64,000 nt of DNA, taken from the NCBI RefSeq assembly GCF_013463155.1, contig NZ_CP040781.1, positions 1,674,001 through 1,738,000 on the forward strand, written 5' to 3'. Position numbers and translations under genes: made by a program. Shown here one piece after another: positions 9,074 through 18,388 of the stretch; the stretch's first letter is position 1; each line of letters begins with the position of its first letter. This DNA is from Staphylococcus sp. 17KM0847. Lineage in GTDB: Bacteria > Bacillota > Bacilli > Staphylococcales > Staphylococcaceae. The notes under the pieces were generated by a model, which worked only from the letters and a program-made list of their open reading frames with translations, ran no database searches and had not been told where the DNA came from.

Positions 9074-10740
9074 TATTTATCCTCACCTTTGCCTGTAATC
9101 ATTGGTATATCTACACCTTTTTGTTTTGCTGTATCAATAGCAATATCATAACCAGCATCTGCGTGTCTCACTACACCCATACCCGGATCTGTCGTTAATA
9201 CACGTTTCAAGCGTCGTTCAGCACGTTCTGATCCATCAGCAACGACAACCATACCTGCATGGAGTGAATAACCCATACCTACACCACCACCATGATGTAC
9301 GGAAATCCACGAACCTCCTGCTGCTGTATTAACAAGCGCATTTAAAATGGCCCAATCACCTACTGCGTCTGATCCATCTCTCATCGCCTCTGTTTCTCGA
9401 TTTGGCGAAGCGACAGAACCAGAATCTAAGTGATCACGTCCGATAACTATTGGTGCAGAAATCTCACCCTTGCGTACAAGATCGTTCAATGCAACCCCCA
9501 TCTTTGCACGGTCTCCATAACCTAACCAAGCAATACGAGAAGGCAAACCTTGAAATGCGATCTTTTCACTCGCCATATCTAACCAGCGCATTAACTTTTC
9601 ATCTTCTGGGAAAAGTTCACGCATTAATGCATCAGCGCGTTCAATATCTTTAGGATCTCCTGACAATGCTGCAAATCGGAATGGTCCTTTTCCTTCACAG
9701 AATAATGGGCGAATATATGCAGGTACAAATCCCGGGAAATCAAAGGCATTTTCTAATCCTTCATCAAACGCTACTTGACGAATATTGTTACCATAGTCAA
9801 AGGCGATCGCACCTTGTTGTTGGAATGATAACATGGCTTCAACATGTTTTTTCATAGATTGTTTAGCAAGTGTTATATAGCGTTCAGAATCTGATTCACG
9901 TAACTGTGTTGCTTCTTCCAATGTGTAACCTTCAGGGACATAACCATTTAATGGATCGTGTGCTGAGGTTTGGTCCGTAATAATATCAATTTTAAAGCCA
10001 CGTTTTAAGATTTCATGATGAACCTCTGAAGCATTACCTACTAAACCGATCGCAAGTGCCTCACCATTATTTTTAGCTTGTTCTGCTTTTTCCAATGCTT
10101 CGTCTAACGAATATGTGATAATATCACAATAACGTGTCTCAATACGTTTTTCGATACGTGATGGATCGACATCTACACCAATAACTACACCTTCATTCAT
10201 TGTTACAGCAAGTGGTTGGGCACCACCCATACCTCCAAGTCCTGCTGTTAATGTAATCGTCCCCTTTAATGAACCATTAAAGTGTTGATTGGCTAACTCT
10301 GCAAATGTTTCATATGTCCCTTGTACAATACCTTGAGAACCGATATAAATCCAGCTTCCTGCAGTCATCTGACCATACATCATCAACCCTTTTTTATCGA
10401 GTTCATGAAAATGTTCCCAGTTCGCCCATTTGGGTACTAACACCGAGTTCGATAAAAGCACACGTGGTGCCTCTTCATGAGTTTTGAACACAGCAACCGG
10501 TTTACCAGACTGTACCAGCATTGTTTCATCTTTTTCTAAACGGCGTAGTGTATCAACAATCGCATCAAACGACTCCCAATTTCTTGCTGCTTTACCAATA
10601 CCACCATATACAACAAGTTGATCTGGATGTTCTGCAACTTCAGGATCCAAATTGTTATATAACATACGCAATACAGCTTCTTGCTCCCAACCTTTACACT
10701 CAATATCTAAACCTTTTTTCGCTTTAATCTTTCTTGACAT
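9073..10740 (-). CDS. hutU: Urocanate hydratase
   Basis: A 555-residue NAD-dependent enzyme converting urocanate to imidazolone propionate, the second step of histidine degradation. The NAD-binding stretch [17 protein letters not shown] lies around residues 165-181 and the conserved [13 protein letters not shown] region near residue 480. Length is typical (about 550). An AGGAGAG site precedes the ATG. It stands 18 bases downstream of the YjiH-type permease gene and overlaps hutI, forming a permease-hutU-hutI operon. Histidase (hutH), which makes the urocanate, is not in the window. Confidence 0.97.
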   Translation of the reverse strand: MSRKIKAKKGLDIECKGWEQEAVLRMLYNNLDPEVAEHPDQLVVYGGIGKAARNWESFDAIVDTLRRLEKDETMLVQSGKPVAVFKTHEEAPRVLLSNSVLVPKWANWEHFHELDKKGLMMYGQMTAGSWIYIGSQGIVQGTYETFAELANQHFNGSLKGTITLTAGLGGMGGAQPLAVTMNEGVVIGVDVDPSRIEKRIETRYCDIITYSLDEALEKAEQAKNNGEALAIGLVGNASEVHHEILKRGFKIDIITDQTSAHDPLNGYVPEGYTLEEATQLRESDSERYITLAKQSMKKHVEAMLSFQQQGAIAFDYGNNIRQVAFDEGLENAFDFPGFVPAYIRPLFCEGKGPFRFAALSGDPKDIERADALMRELFPEDEKLMRWLDMASEKIAFQGLPSRIAWLGYGDRAKMGVALNDLVRKGEISAPIVIGRDHLDSGSVASPNRETEAMRDGSDAVGDWAILNALVNTAAGGSWISVHHGGGVGMGYSLHAGMVVVADGSERAERRLKRVLTTDPGMGVVRHADAGYDIAIDTAKQKGVDIPMITGKGEDK

Positions 10741-10758
10741 CTTGCATCTCTCCTTTGT

Positions 10759-12081
10759 TTAAAAAATGAATAAACTTATTGGAATTGTAATTAATAACGT
10801 TAACGCCACTCGAATAAACCAAATCACCACGAGTTTCCAAATAGGAATTTTAATTTCAGTCGCTAAAATACACGGAACTAAAGCTGAAAAGAAAATAATT
10901 GCCGATACACTTGTAATCGCTACAACAAACTTTACTTGTATCGCTGCTTTAGCTGCGAGTAGTGACGGTAAAAACATCTCGATAATAGAAATTGCTGAGG
11001 CCTTTGCCAATAGTGCTTTATCTGCTATTGGAAACAGATAAATAATCGGGTAAAAAATATAGCTTAACCAATCGATAACTGGCGTATAATGCACAAGTAA
11101 TAGGCCAAAAAAACCAATAGATAGAATGGATGGTAAAATGGCTAGCGTCATCTCTATCCCATCTTTAACATTGACCCAAATATTTTTTACGAGTGGTAAA
11201 GATTGATGAGATTGCTTTTTAGCCTCTTCCCATGCTGCCATCACACGACTCCCTGCTACTTCAACTTCTTGTTCTCCTTGTTGACCGTCATAATATTCTG
11301 TCGATTCATTTGAAATAGGTGGTAAATGTGCTGAAATAGCTGTCACAACAAATGTAATCATTAGACATAGCCAAAAATATAAGTTCCAGTGTTCCATTAA
11401 ATCTAATGTTCTTGCCACAATAACCATAAATGTAGCAGATACCGTTGAAAACCCTGTTGCAATAATGACCGCTTCTTTTTTATTATACATACCGTCTTTA
11501 TACACTCTATTCGTAATAAGAAGTCCTAACGAGTAACTTCCTACAAATGACGCAACGGCATCGATAGCAGACTTACCCGGTGTTTTAAAAACTGGTCGCA
11601 TAATAGGCTGCATTAAAACACCAATAAATTCCAATAATCCATAGCCAACTAATAATGATAATGCCACAGCACCAATCGGAATCAAAACACTCAGTGGCAT
11701 CATGAGCTTGTCGAATAAAAATGGACCGTAATCCGCATTAAATAAAATAGCGGGACCTATTCGAAATACATACATCACACCGATAACTGCACCTAACACT
11801 TTGAAAACAACAAGAATAGCATCAGTTATTGATTTCTTATAATCTTGTCTTATTAAAGGTATAATCGCACCAATGATAATCATTAATAGTGCGAGATAAG
11901 GCATTGCTCCACCCATCAATGCTCTGAATGCCAAATGGGCATGATCGACTAATATTGTATGGTTCTCATGGATTGTCAAAGGAATAAAGAAACATATTAC
12001 ACCAATAAAGCTATATACCCAGAACTGCCACATATCCTTCCCTTTAATACCTTTTTGCTTATGCGATTGCTCTGACTTCAT
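10759..12081 (-). CDS. YjiH family membrane protein, probable histidine/urocanate-pathway permease
   Basis: A 440-residue polytopic protein with about ten membrane segments belonging to the YjiH group, which contains nucleoside-recognition (Gate) domains. Landmarks are GLLEFIGVLMQPIMRPVF (about residues 148-165) and FVGSYSLGLLITNRVYKDGMY. In staphylococci this gene regularly accompanies hutU and hutI. A role in uptake of histidine or urocanate is inferred from that position and not shown by the sequence. AAGGGG precedes the ATG. Confidence 0.8.
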   Translation of the reverse strand: MKSEQSHKQKGIKGKDMWQFWVYSFIGVICFFIPLTIHENHTILVDHAHLAFRALMGGAMPYLALLMIIIGAIIPLIRQDYKKSITDAILVVFKVLGAVIGVMYVFRIGPAILFNADYGPFLFDKLMMPLSVLIPIGAVALSLLVGYGLLEFIGVLMQPIMRPVFKTPGKSAIDAVASFVGSYSLGLLITNRVYKDGMYNKKEAVIIATGFSTVSATFMVIVARTLDLMEHWNLYFWLCLMITFVVTAISAHLPPISNESTEYYDGQQGEQEVEVAGSRVMAAWEEAKKQSHQSLPLVKNIWVNVKDGIEMTLAILPSILSIGFFGLLLVHYTPVIDWLSYIFYPIIYLFPIADKALLAKASAISIIEMFLPSLLAAKAAIQVKFVVAITSVSAIIFFSALVPCILATEIKIPIWKLVVIWFIRVALTLLITIPISLFIF

Positions 12082-12282
12082 AACATCACCCCTTTGTTTA
12101 ATGTCATTGTTCTATACATATGATGCTGAAGTATTAGCTACTGTGATATAAAACACTCAAGCGGAGAGATAGCGCTTTTAATCACTGTAAAAGCTGGATT
12201 GACTGACGCCTTCTCATTTATATACCCTCTCTTTTGTTGTGACTTTACACATCTCTTCCGATACATTTATTGTAGTATGTTA

Positions 12283-12303
12283 TTATATTAATAACTAATA
12301 TAA
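12283..12303. promoter_or_regulatory. Probable HutR (LysR-type) operator
   Basis: An inverted repeat TTATATTA-N5-TAATATAA with perfect eight-base arms lies in the 260-base gap between the hut operon and the divergent LysR gene, 47 bases before hutR. The spacing and symmetry fit a LysR-type T-N11-A box. Assignment to HutR rests on position; AT-rich composition lowers the weight of the match. Confidence 0.55.
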
Positions 12304-12349
12304 ATAAACTAATTATTCATAGATCAAAACTATAAATGAGGTGTGTTTG

Positions 12350-13222
12350 ATGAAAGTTTTACAATTAGAGTATTTTATAGCCGTCGTCAACTACAATAGT
12401 TTTACTAAAGCTGCACAGGCTTTACATATCAGTCAACCTTCACTTACTGCTACCATTAAAAAGATGGAAAACGACTTAGGCTACGCACTTTTAAAACGTA
12501 GTACAAAAGAAATTTCAATTACAGAAAAAGGAATTCAATTTTATAATCACGCTGTTACACTCGTCCAACACTACCACCAAACATTAGAGCAAATGTATGA
12601 CCTAAAGTTAAGTCAAACTCCTAAGATTAAAATGGCAATTATTGAGTCCACAGCATATTGGGTCTCTACTATTATTAAACAACATAATCGCCAATATCCC
12701 GATCAACACTATCAAATCACTGAAATTTTAAATCCAGAAGTCTTAGCACAAAAGCTTATCAATTTTGATTTGCATATTGGCTTATCTAATGATGAAATAA
12801 AACATGAAGATGTTATCTCTATCCCACTCTATGAAGAAGAATACATGCTTCTCACTCCCAAAGATACTTTTCCGAATGCATCATCAATATCTATAAAAAA
12901 CTTGCCTCTGATTTTACCTAACAAGCCCTATCAAGTTCGTAAACATATTGATGACTACTTCACTCACTTTGAGGAACGCCCTAATATTATTATGGAGGTT
13001 GACCGTTTTGAAGCTGCAACTAACTTTGTACATCAAGGAATGGGATATGCCGTGATACCACGTGTTTACTATCAGTCACATCAAACCAGTCATCTGAATG
13101 CTATTAAAATCACACCTACCATTAAGCGTACAATTTATATTAATTATGCAAAGAAACGGCAATACAGCGAACAAGTACATCATCTCGTCACATCCTGTCA
13201 AAAGTATTGGTCAATGACATAG
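12350..13222 (+). CDS. hutR: LysR family transcriptional regulator, probable hut regulator
   Basis: A 290-residue LysR-type protein. The winged helix-turn-helix is at the N-terminus (LEYFIAVVNYNSFTKAAQAL, then SQPSLTATIKKMENDLG), followed by a periplasmic-binding-protein-like effector domain from about residue 90. It is transcribed away from the permease-hutU-hutI operon and faces hutG, a position that implies control of histidine use, with urocanate or a related compound as likely effector. The start at 12350 follows GAGGTG. The symbol is given on context only. Confidence 0.8.
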   Translation: MKVLQLEYFIAVVNYNSFTKAAQALHISQPSLTATIKKMENDLGYALLKRSTKEISITEKGIQFYNHAVTLVQHYHQTLEQMYDLKLSQTPKIKMAIIESTAYWVSTIIKQHNRQYPDQHYQITEILNPEVLAQKLINFDLHIGLSNDEIKHEDVISIPLYEEEYMLLTPKDTFPNASSISIKNLPLILPNKPYQVRKHIDDYFTHFEERPNIIMEVDRFEAATNFVHQGMGYAVIPRVYYQSHQTSHLNAIKITPTIKRTIYINYAKKRQYSEQVHHLVTSCQKYWSMT

Positions 13223-13225
13223 TCA

Positions 13226-13267
13226 AAAAGCTTTTGCTTCCTTTGGCTCTAGGAAGCAAAAGCTTTT
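13226..13267. terminator. Bidirectional terminator between hutR and hutG
   Basis: A perfect 17-base stem (AAAAGCTTTTGCTTCCT at 13226-13242 with its complement at 13251-13267) has an eight-base loop and T runs at both ends. It lies between the convergent hutR and hutG genes. Confidence 0.92.
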
Positions 13268-13278
13268 GTTCAATACTA

Positions 13279-14211
13279 TCAATCATGAATTAAATACGTG
13301 AGCATATGTGCAATCAACTTTGCAGTCCGTTGATCAATATCATATGTTGGATTCATCTCTGCAATACTCAACGATGTCACTTTGTCATATTGCATAATTC
13401 GTTTGGCTAAACTTAATACAATAGACGGTGTTAAACCCAAAACAGCAGCAGCACTCACTCCCGGTGCATAAGCACTATCAATCACATCCATACAAATTGT
13501 AAACAAGATGACATCATGTGTATGAATAAACTGCTCAATCTTATTTTTAATGCGTGGATCGACATAACCTTGCAACTCTTCGACCAACACATATTCTGTC
13601 TGACTTTGTTCTGCATAATCAAACAAGCTCTGTGTATTACCTGCACGTTGAATACCTAAAACAAAATAATCGAGTTGCTCATCTTGCTCTAGCATTTGAC
13701 GAAAACTTGTACCCGATGTAGAACGAGGTGCATCACGATTATCAAAGTGTGCATCAATATTAATCACACCAATAGACTGATCTGGATACGCTTCACGTAC
13801 ACCTAAATATTGAGCATATGCCATATCATGTCCCCCACCCAATAAAATTGTTCGTTGATGCTTATTCAATAATTGTGTAACATATTTCCCAAATAATTGT
13901 TGCGTTTCGTATAATTCTCCCTCCTCATGCGTTACATTGCCATAATCTTTAATAACTGTATCTGTCATCGCAGGTAGTCCCGCAAAAGCTCGACGAATGG
14001 CATCTGGTCCTTCTTTTGCACCAACACGTCCTTTGTTTAATAATACGCCTTCATCTATCGCATAACCTAAAAGTGCAACGTCTGCTGATTGACTTTCTAT
14101 TTTATTTGTCATATCTCCAAAAGTTATGGTTTGAAAATGACGAAACGCTGCACGCTCAACCTCACTATCTAGTCGCCCCGTCCATAAAGATGGCTCTGGC
14201 TTATGATACAT
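13279..14211 (-). CDS. hutG: Formimidoylglutamase
   Basis: A 310-residue ureohydrolase of the arginase superfamily that splits N-formimino-L-glutamate into glutamate and formamide, the last step of the hut pathway. Manganese ligands are visible as H128 in GGGHDMAYA, D153, H155 and D157 in NIDAHFDNRD, and the aspartates at 242 and 245 in CMDVIDSAYAPG. Length is usual. GGGGG precedes the ATG by eight bases. It has its own promoter on the far side of hutR, so the pathway is split between two transcripts. Confidence 0.95.
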   Translation of the reverse strand: MYHKPEPSLWTGRLDSEVERAAFRHFQTITFGDMTNKIESQSADVALLGYAIDEGVLLNKGRVGAKEGPDAIRRAFAGLPAMTDTVIKDYGNVTHEEGELYETQQLFGKYVTQLLNKHQRTILLGGGHDMAYAQYLGVREAYPDQSIGVINIDAHFDNRDAPRSTSGTSFRQMLEQDEQLDYFVLGIQRAGNTQSLFDYAEQSQTEYVLVEELQGYVDPRIKNKIEQFIHTHDVILFTICMDVIDSAYAPGVSAAAVLGLTPSIVLSLAKRIMQYDKVTSLSIAEMNPTYDIDQRTAKLIAHMLTYLIHD

Positions 14212-14247
14212 GACATAATCCCCCTTTAATTCAACTGTTTTATGTAT

Positions 14248-14277
14248 AGTATAAGCATCTTCAATCTAACTTTTCAA
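14248..14277 (-). promoter_or_regulatory. Promoter of hutG
   Basis: On the minus strand, TTGAAA (14272-14277) and TATACT (14248-14253) are separated by 18 bases, a good sigma-A match, with the -10 box about 37 bases before the hutG ATG. Confidence 0.7.
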
Positions 14278-14673
14278 ATCTTGTTATCACCCTATATTGT
14301 TCATACAGATTTCTTTTTTTATGTATCAACATGAATACCATTTCATTACAATTAGATGATAATTATTCCTAAACAATTTATTTATTGTAATGTTATGGTT
14401 ATAATGTACCATAGTTATTTGTATTATATTACGAATTGTTTATAGCGTTTGCATTATATTTAATAGCGCTTTACATTTTAATATGATATCGCACAACAAA
14501 ATTTTAACAGCATCACTTATTATGCTAAAAACATAAATGCTCTAAAAGCACAAGTCAGATATACTCAATCAATGAATAGACTTCTCATAAATAAGTCAGC
14601 TGTCATCTATTGCTTATATCAGTTTCAAATGAGCATTTATGTCCAGTCCCTATCTTTAAACGGAGGATTAATT
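14278..14673. other. AT-rich intergenic region before lyrA
   Basis: About 400 bases upstream of lyrA. It must hold the lyrA promoter, which I could not choose among several weak AT-rich candidates. A short in-frame extension of lyrA up to 14572 is open but lacks a ribosome site. No hairpin pair or RNA gene was recognised. Confidence 0.5.
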
Positions 14674-15624
14674 ATGAATCATTCTCGTATATCCGGATTT
14701 CAATGGGCAATGTCTATTTTTTTATTTTTTGTACTTTCTTATGTTGCGCCATTAATTTTACAAGACTTCCAAAAAGCATCTGGTCTCAAAAACTTTGTCT
14801 TTACCCTAAATAGCTTGGGACCTTTTTTGGCGGCTATAATATGTTTAATTATTTTCAAGAATAAGCGTGAACAACTATCAGGATTTAAACTTACGATTAA
14901 CTTCAAAGTAATTGAACGTTTATTATTAGCACTTTTCATTCCTTTGGTTATTTTTATTAGTAGTATGTATATGTTCAACACATATGCAGATAGCTTTATT
15001 CTACTCCAAGCCAATGACTTATCTGAAACAATATGGACCATTTTAATCGGTCATCTTTTGATGGCATTTTGTATTGAATTTGGCTTTCGTTCATATTTAT
15101 TTAATATTGTTGAAAAGAAATTACCTCACTTTTTTACTAATATTGTTGTCAGTTTTTTATATTTGATTTGGGATGTTAACACTGCATTTGGAATGCCTTA
15201 CACAATGTATAGCGCCATTTATGTCTTTGCATTTTCTATGATTGCAGGTGAACTGATTCGTGGAACAGGTGGACGTTCTATTTATATCGTTACTATTTTT
15301 CATGCTGCGATGACCTTTGCTAAAGTCTTTTTCTTTAGCGAGGAGCTGGGTGATGTCTTCTCAATGAAAGTACTTGCATATTCGACAGCAGGTATCGCTA
15401 TTATTGTTGTCACAATCGGTGTACTGTCTAGCATTATTCACTTTATTCGTCGTAAAATTGCTGCGTCCAAAATACAAAAAACGGAAGCAACACATGCAGA
15501 AACTTCAACAACTACCGACAAAAACGAAGAGAAAACAACGTCATCTGAGGACTTATCATCCGAACAACCTATCACTTCGAGTAACAATGAATCCCATGAT
15601 AAGTCAACACACCACAATCCATAA
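14674..15624 (+). CDS. lyrA: LyrA/SpdC-type CPBP-family membrane protein
   Basis: A 316-residue protein with about eight hydrophobic segments and a CPBP (Abi) intramembrane protease-like domain, then a Ser/Thr/Glu-rich hydrophilic tail from about residue 265. The position between hutG and rpiA and the architecture match S. aureus LyrA (SpdC), a lysostaphin-resistance and surface-display protein reported to interact with the WalK kinase. The catalytic motif EExxxR reads IEFGFR (I134, E135, R139), so one Glu is missing and protease activity is doubtful. The start at 14674 has CGGAGGA before it. The tail is shorter than I recall for S. aureus LyrA (about 419 residues in total). Confidence 0.8.
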   Translation: MNHSRISGFQWAMSIFLFFVLSYVAPLILQDFQKASGLKNFVFTLNSLGPFLAAIICLIIFKNKREQLSGFKLTINFKVIERLLLALFIPLVIFISSMYMFNTYADSFILLQANDLSETIWTILIGHLLMAFCIEFGFRSYLFNIVEKKLPHFFTNIVVSFLYLIWDVNTAFGMPYTMYSAIYVFAFSMIAGELIRGTGGRSIYIVTIFHAAMTFAKVFFFSEELGDVFSMKVLAYSTAGIAIIVVTIGVLSSIIHFIRRKIAASKIQKTEATHAETSTTTDKNEEKTTSSEDLSSEQPITSSNNESHDKSTHHNP

Positions 15625-15634
15625 TATCTACCAC

Positions 15635-15680
15635 AAAAGGGACGTTCTAAGACATAATTTGTCTAAGAAACGTCCCTTTT
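15635..15680. terminator. Bidirectional terminator between lyrA and rpiA
   Basis: Stem AAAAGGGACGTTCTAAGACA with its near-complement TGTCTAAGAAACGTCCCTTTT and a short AT loop. It is strong in both directions between convergent genes. Confidence 0.92.
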
Positions 15681-15692
15681 TACCATTTATCA

Positions 15693-16376
15693 TTAACGTA
15701 CCATTACTTTTACACCCTCTTGTGTACCCACAATGGCTTCTGTTGCCAGATTTAAAAAATAACCTGTTTCCAATACACCTGTTAAATGAATCAAAAACTC
15801 ATGCAGTGCATACGGATCGGTTTGACTTATAAGATGTACATCTAAAATATAATTGCCATTGTCTGTTATAAGGGGTTGACCTTGTACTGCACGACGCGTC
15901 ACCGTGCCGTCAATGTGTGTTTCAATACGCTTTAATACTTGATACCAATTAAAACAATCCACCTCCACTGGTAATTTGAACGTTTGTCCTAAGTAGTCAA
16001 CAAGTTTTGTTTCGTCTGCCAATACAATAAAGCGTTCTGCCATTTCATCAATAACTTTTTCACGAAATAACGCAGCCCCCCCACCTTTAATCAAATTCAG
16101 TTGTGGATCAATCTCATCAGCACCATCAATTGCAATATCAATATGTTCAACTTCATTCACAGAGACAATTGGAATATTGAGCTTTTTGGCCTGTATCTCT
16201 GTACGCTCTGATGTACATACCCCTATAAGTTGGTAACCTTTATCGTTTACTAACTTTGCAATTTCTGGTACCAATAATTCAATTGTACTCCCTGTTCCAA
16301 TTCCAACGACCATACCATCTTCAATACGCTTTACCGCTTCATCTAATGTCATTATTTTTAATTGCTTCGTATCCAT
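15693..16376 (-). CDS. rpiA: Ribose-5-phosphate isomerase A
   Basis: A 227-residue enzyme interconverting ribose 5-phosphate and ribulose 5-phosphate in the pentose phosphate pathway. Landmarks are the phosphate-binding GTGST at 27-31, DGADEID at 84-90 and KGGGAALFREK at 97-107, which carries the catalytic Lys/Glu region. Length is typical. AAAGGAG precedes the ATG. The gene faces lyrA, with a shared terminator between them. Confidence 0.97.
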   Translation of the reverse strand: MDTKQLKIMTLDEAVKRIEDGMVVGIGTGSTIELLVPEIAKLVNDKGYQLIGVCTSERTEIQAKKLNIPIVSVNEVEHIDIAIDGADEIDPQLNLIKGGGAALFREKVIDEMAERFIVLADETKLVDYLGQTFKLPVEVDCFNWYQVLKRIETHIDGTVTRRAVQGQPLITDNGNYILDVHLISQTDPYALHEFLIHLTGVLETGYFLNLATEAIVGTQEGVKVMVR

Positions 16377-16450
16377 GTCGTACTCCTTTTACGCTTATTT
16401 TAGCCTTTCTTTATTTCATACAATAAAATGGACGTCACTCCGTCAACATA

Positions 16451-16654
16451 TTAAAAATCATCTGGCTCAAAAATAAATACATTTTCGACAGGTTCATTAA
16501 AAATACGCGCAATTTTCACTGCTGTTAAAATAGATGGCATAAATGAGTTACGCTCAATTAATGATACAGTCTGGCGCGAAATACCTGCTCTTTGTGCAAG
16601 TTGCGTTTGATTATAACCATCCCTTGCTCTTAATTCTTTCAGTCGATTGCGCAA
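16451..16654 (-). CDS. Small XRE-family helix-turn-helix regulator
   Basis: A 67-residue protein that is almost only a Cro/CI-type DNA-binding domain (LKELRARDGYNQTQLAQRAG, then SRQTVSLIERNSFMPS), ending in an acidic EPDDF tail. The frame opens with TTG at 16654; GAGG stands eight bases before, and no ATG occurs before the domain, so TTG initiation is likely. It lies upstream of rpiA on the same strand. Proteins of this size often pair with a membrane protein, but none is adjacent here. The target is unknown. Confidence 0.8.
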   Translation of the reverse strand: MRNRLKELRARDGYNQTQLAQRAGISRQTVSLIERNSFMPSILTAVKIARIFNEPVENVFIFEPDDF

Positions 16655-16833
16655 TACTATCGCCTCTTTTCCAATACTCCTCTTAATACAAAATTATACA
16701 ATATTGTCACTTCTTTTGGGGAAAAATCAAATACAAGCTCAACTTTTAAAAGCATTTACTTTCCCAATATTAACTCAACTCCAAACACAATAATCAAATA
16801 GATATTTATTTTCAACTTCTATAAAGTATCGCA

Positions 16834-17841
16834 TTATTTTATTTTAAGTTGATATGATGTCTTAGCATAAAAGGGGGTATCGGATTTTAAAATAGATGGT
16901 GCTTGTTCATGCATGATATTAATATCATTCGGCATATTTTGTGTCTCAATCGTCACACCTGAATGTGCGTGATATACATTTCTATGACTATTCCAAGATT
17001 CCGGCTGATTAAGTGTGTACATAATAAAATAAGGTCTATCTGTTGTGACATACAAATCATATATGCCGTTAGACAGCGTAAAACTACAACCTTCTACTTC
17101 AAACGGGTGATCCAAACCGCCTACTTTATTAATTTGTTCAGCAATGCATCTATCTGTTGAAGTCAAAAGCATATTTAAAGCAATATGATGTGTTTCAAAT
17201 CGTTTAGATAAGTCTATCGGCGCTAATACTGGCATGCCTTTATCATCCAGCGGAAACATTTTTAAAGCATTACTTATTATCACATGATTATCTATCACTT
17301 TATTATCTTCATTCAGATTGAAATATACATGATTGGTTGGATTAAATAGTGTGTCTTCGGACGTTGTCGCAAAATATTCTATATCCCACGTTTGAGAATG
17401 ATCATAAGTATATACAACTTTAATCGTCACATCGCCCGGGAAATGATCATCGTCACTTAACAATGTATCCGTAAAAATCACTTTGACTTCATCACTACTT
17501 TCAATGACATCATAAAGAAAAATACGTTGCCACAATCCATGACGCCCCCCATGTAAATGATGTGGTGCATCATTTTGTTCCAATTGATACACTTGATTAT
17601 TTAACTGAAAGCGCCCCTCAGCAATACGTCCAGCATAACGTCCAACAACTGCTCCGAAATAAAAAGGATGCTCTGGATAAAATATATCTGCCTCTTCTTC
17701 GTTACCTAATACAATGTTGTTATCATGGATTGTCCAGCTCACAATGCTTGCACCATAATTACTAAATACAATCTCACTGTTCGATGCCTTTATTCTAATT
17801 AATTCTATGCCATTTGATTGTTTTTCAATGCTAACATCCAT
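16834..17841 (-). CDS. galM: Aldose 1-epimerase (mutarotase)
   Basis: A 335-residue enzyme interconverting alpha and beta anomers of galactose or glucose. Conserved landmarks are GRYAGRIAEG (67-76), HLHGG (96-99 region), the catalytic acid H171 in NPTNHVYFNL and the catalytic base E299 in VTIETQNMPND, corresponding to H170 and E304 of the Lactococcus enzyme. AAAGGAG precedes the ATG. No other galactose genes are adjacent, so it probably serves general sugar uptake. Confidence 0.93.
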   Translation of the reverse strand: MDVSIEKQSNGIELIRIKASNSEIVFSNYGASIVSWTIHDNNIVLGNEEEADIFYPEHPFYFGAVVGRYAGRIAEGRFQLNNQVYQLEQNDAPHHLHGGRHGLWQRIFLYDVIESSDEVKVIFTDTLLSDDDHFPGDVTIKVVYTYDHSQTWDIEYFATTSEDTLFNPTNHVYFNLNEDNKVIDNHVIISNALKMFPLDDKGMPVLAPIDLSKRFETHHIALNMLLTSTDRCIAEQINKVGGLDHPFEVEGCSFTLSNGIYDLYVTTDRPYFIMYTLNQPESWNSHRNVYHAHSGVTIETQNMPNDINIMHEQAPSILKSDTPFYAKTSYQLKIK

Positions 17842-17865
17842 CTATCATACACTCCTTTATATCTC

Positions 17866-18198
17866 TTAGCTCCTAGCTGGTAGAACCATCACTAACACAC
17901 CAACAACACAGATGATTGCACCAATGATATCAAACTTATCAGGTGGTTCTTTGTCAATCCAATATGCCCACATCAAACTTAACACAATAAACACACCACC
18001 ATATGCAGCATAAACACGTCCAAAAGTAGGAAATACTTGTAAAGTTGCAACTATACCATACAAAATAAGTGCTACACCTCCGATTAAACCAAACCACATC
18101 GGCTTATCTGCGCGTAGCCATAACCATATGAGATAACCTCCTCCAATTTCACAAAGACCTGCCAATATAAAAATTGTTGAAGCGTATATCCAACTCAT
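17866..18198 (-). CDS. YnfA family (UPF0060) small membrane protein
   Basis: A 110-residue protein with four hydrophobic segments. It shows the family stretches [17 protein letters not shown] (about residues 11-27) and [23 protein letters not shown] (quoted as a landmark near 60-80). YnfA proteins are related in fold to small multidrug transporters, and E. coli YnfA has been linked to drug efflux. The ATG at 18198 follows GAGGTGAG and gives the usual family length of about 108 residues; an earlier in-frame start adds five residues with no site. Confidence 0.88.
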   Translation of the reverse strand: MSWIYASTIFILAGLCEIGGGYLIWLWLRADKPMWFGLIGGVALILYGIVATLQVFPTFGRVYAAYGGVFIVLSLMWAYWIDKEPPDKFDIIGAIICVVGVLVMVLPARS

Positions 18199-18325
18199 AC
18201 TCTCACCTCGCACTACTTTCCCTTTATTATATCAGCTTCTTAGCCATTTAGGGATTAAGGGGTGACAGAAATCTCAATCACTAAAAAACAACCTCAAATC
18301 ACGAAAATCTATGTCAAAGATAAAA

Positions 18326-18366
18326 AAGACCCCAAACTCTATCAATAGACATCATTTGGGGTCTTC
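18326..18366 (-). terminator. Terminator of the ABC exporter operon
   Basis: AAGACCCCAAA and TTTGGGGTCTT pair around a 17-base loop, followed on the minus strand by a T run. It stands just after the permease stop. Confidence 0.9.
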
Positions 18367-18388
18367 TCAACCTTGGATATTTATTATA

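Noticed and set aside
9450..9653. Plus-strand open frames inside hutU and hutI
   Set aside because: They lie opposite strongly supported enzyme genes, lack ribosome sites and look like translated complements.
14441..14480. cre site around AGCGCTTTAC upstream of lyrA
   Set aside because: When aligned on the central CG, several fixed positions on both sides disagree with the consensus.
15374..15832. 152-residue plus-strand frame across the end of lyrA and rpiA
   Set aside because: It runs through a strong terminator and overlaps two well-supported genes in another frame; composition is unlike protein.
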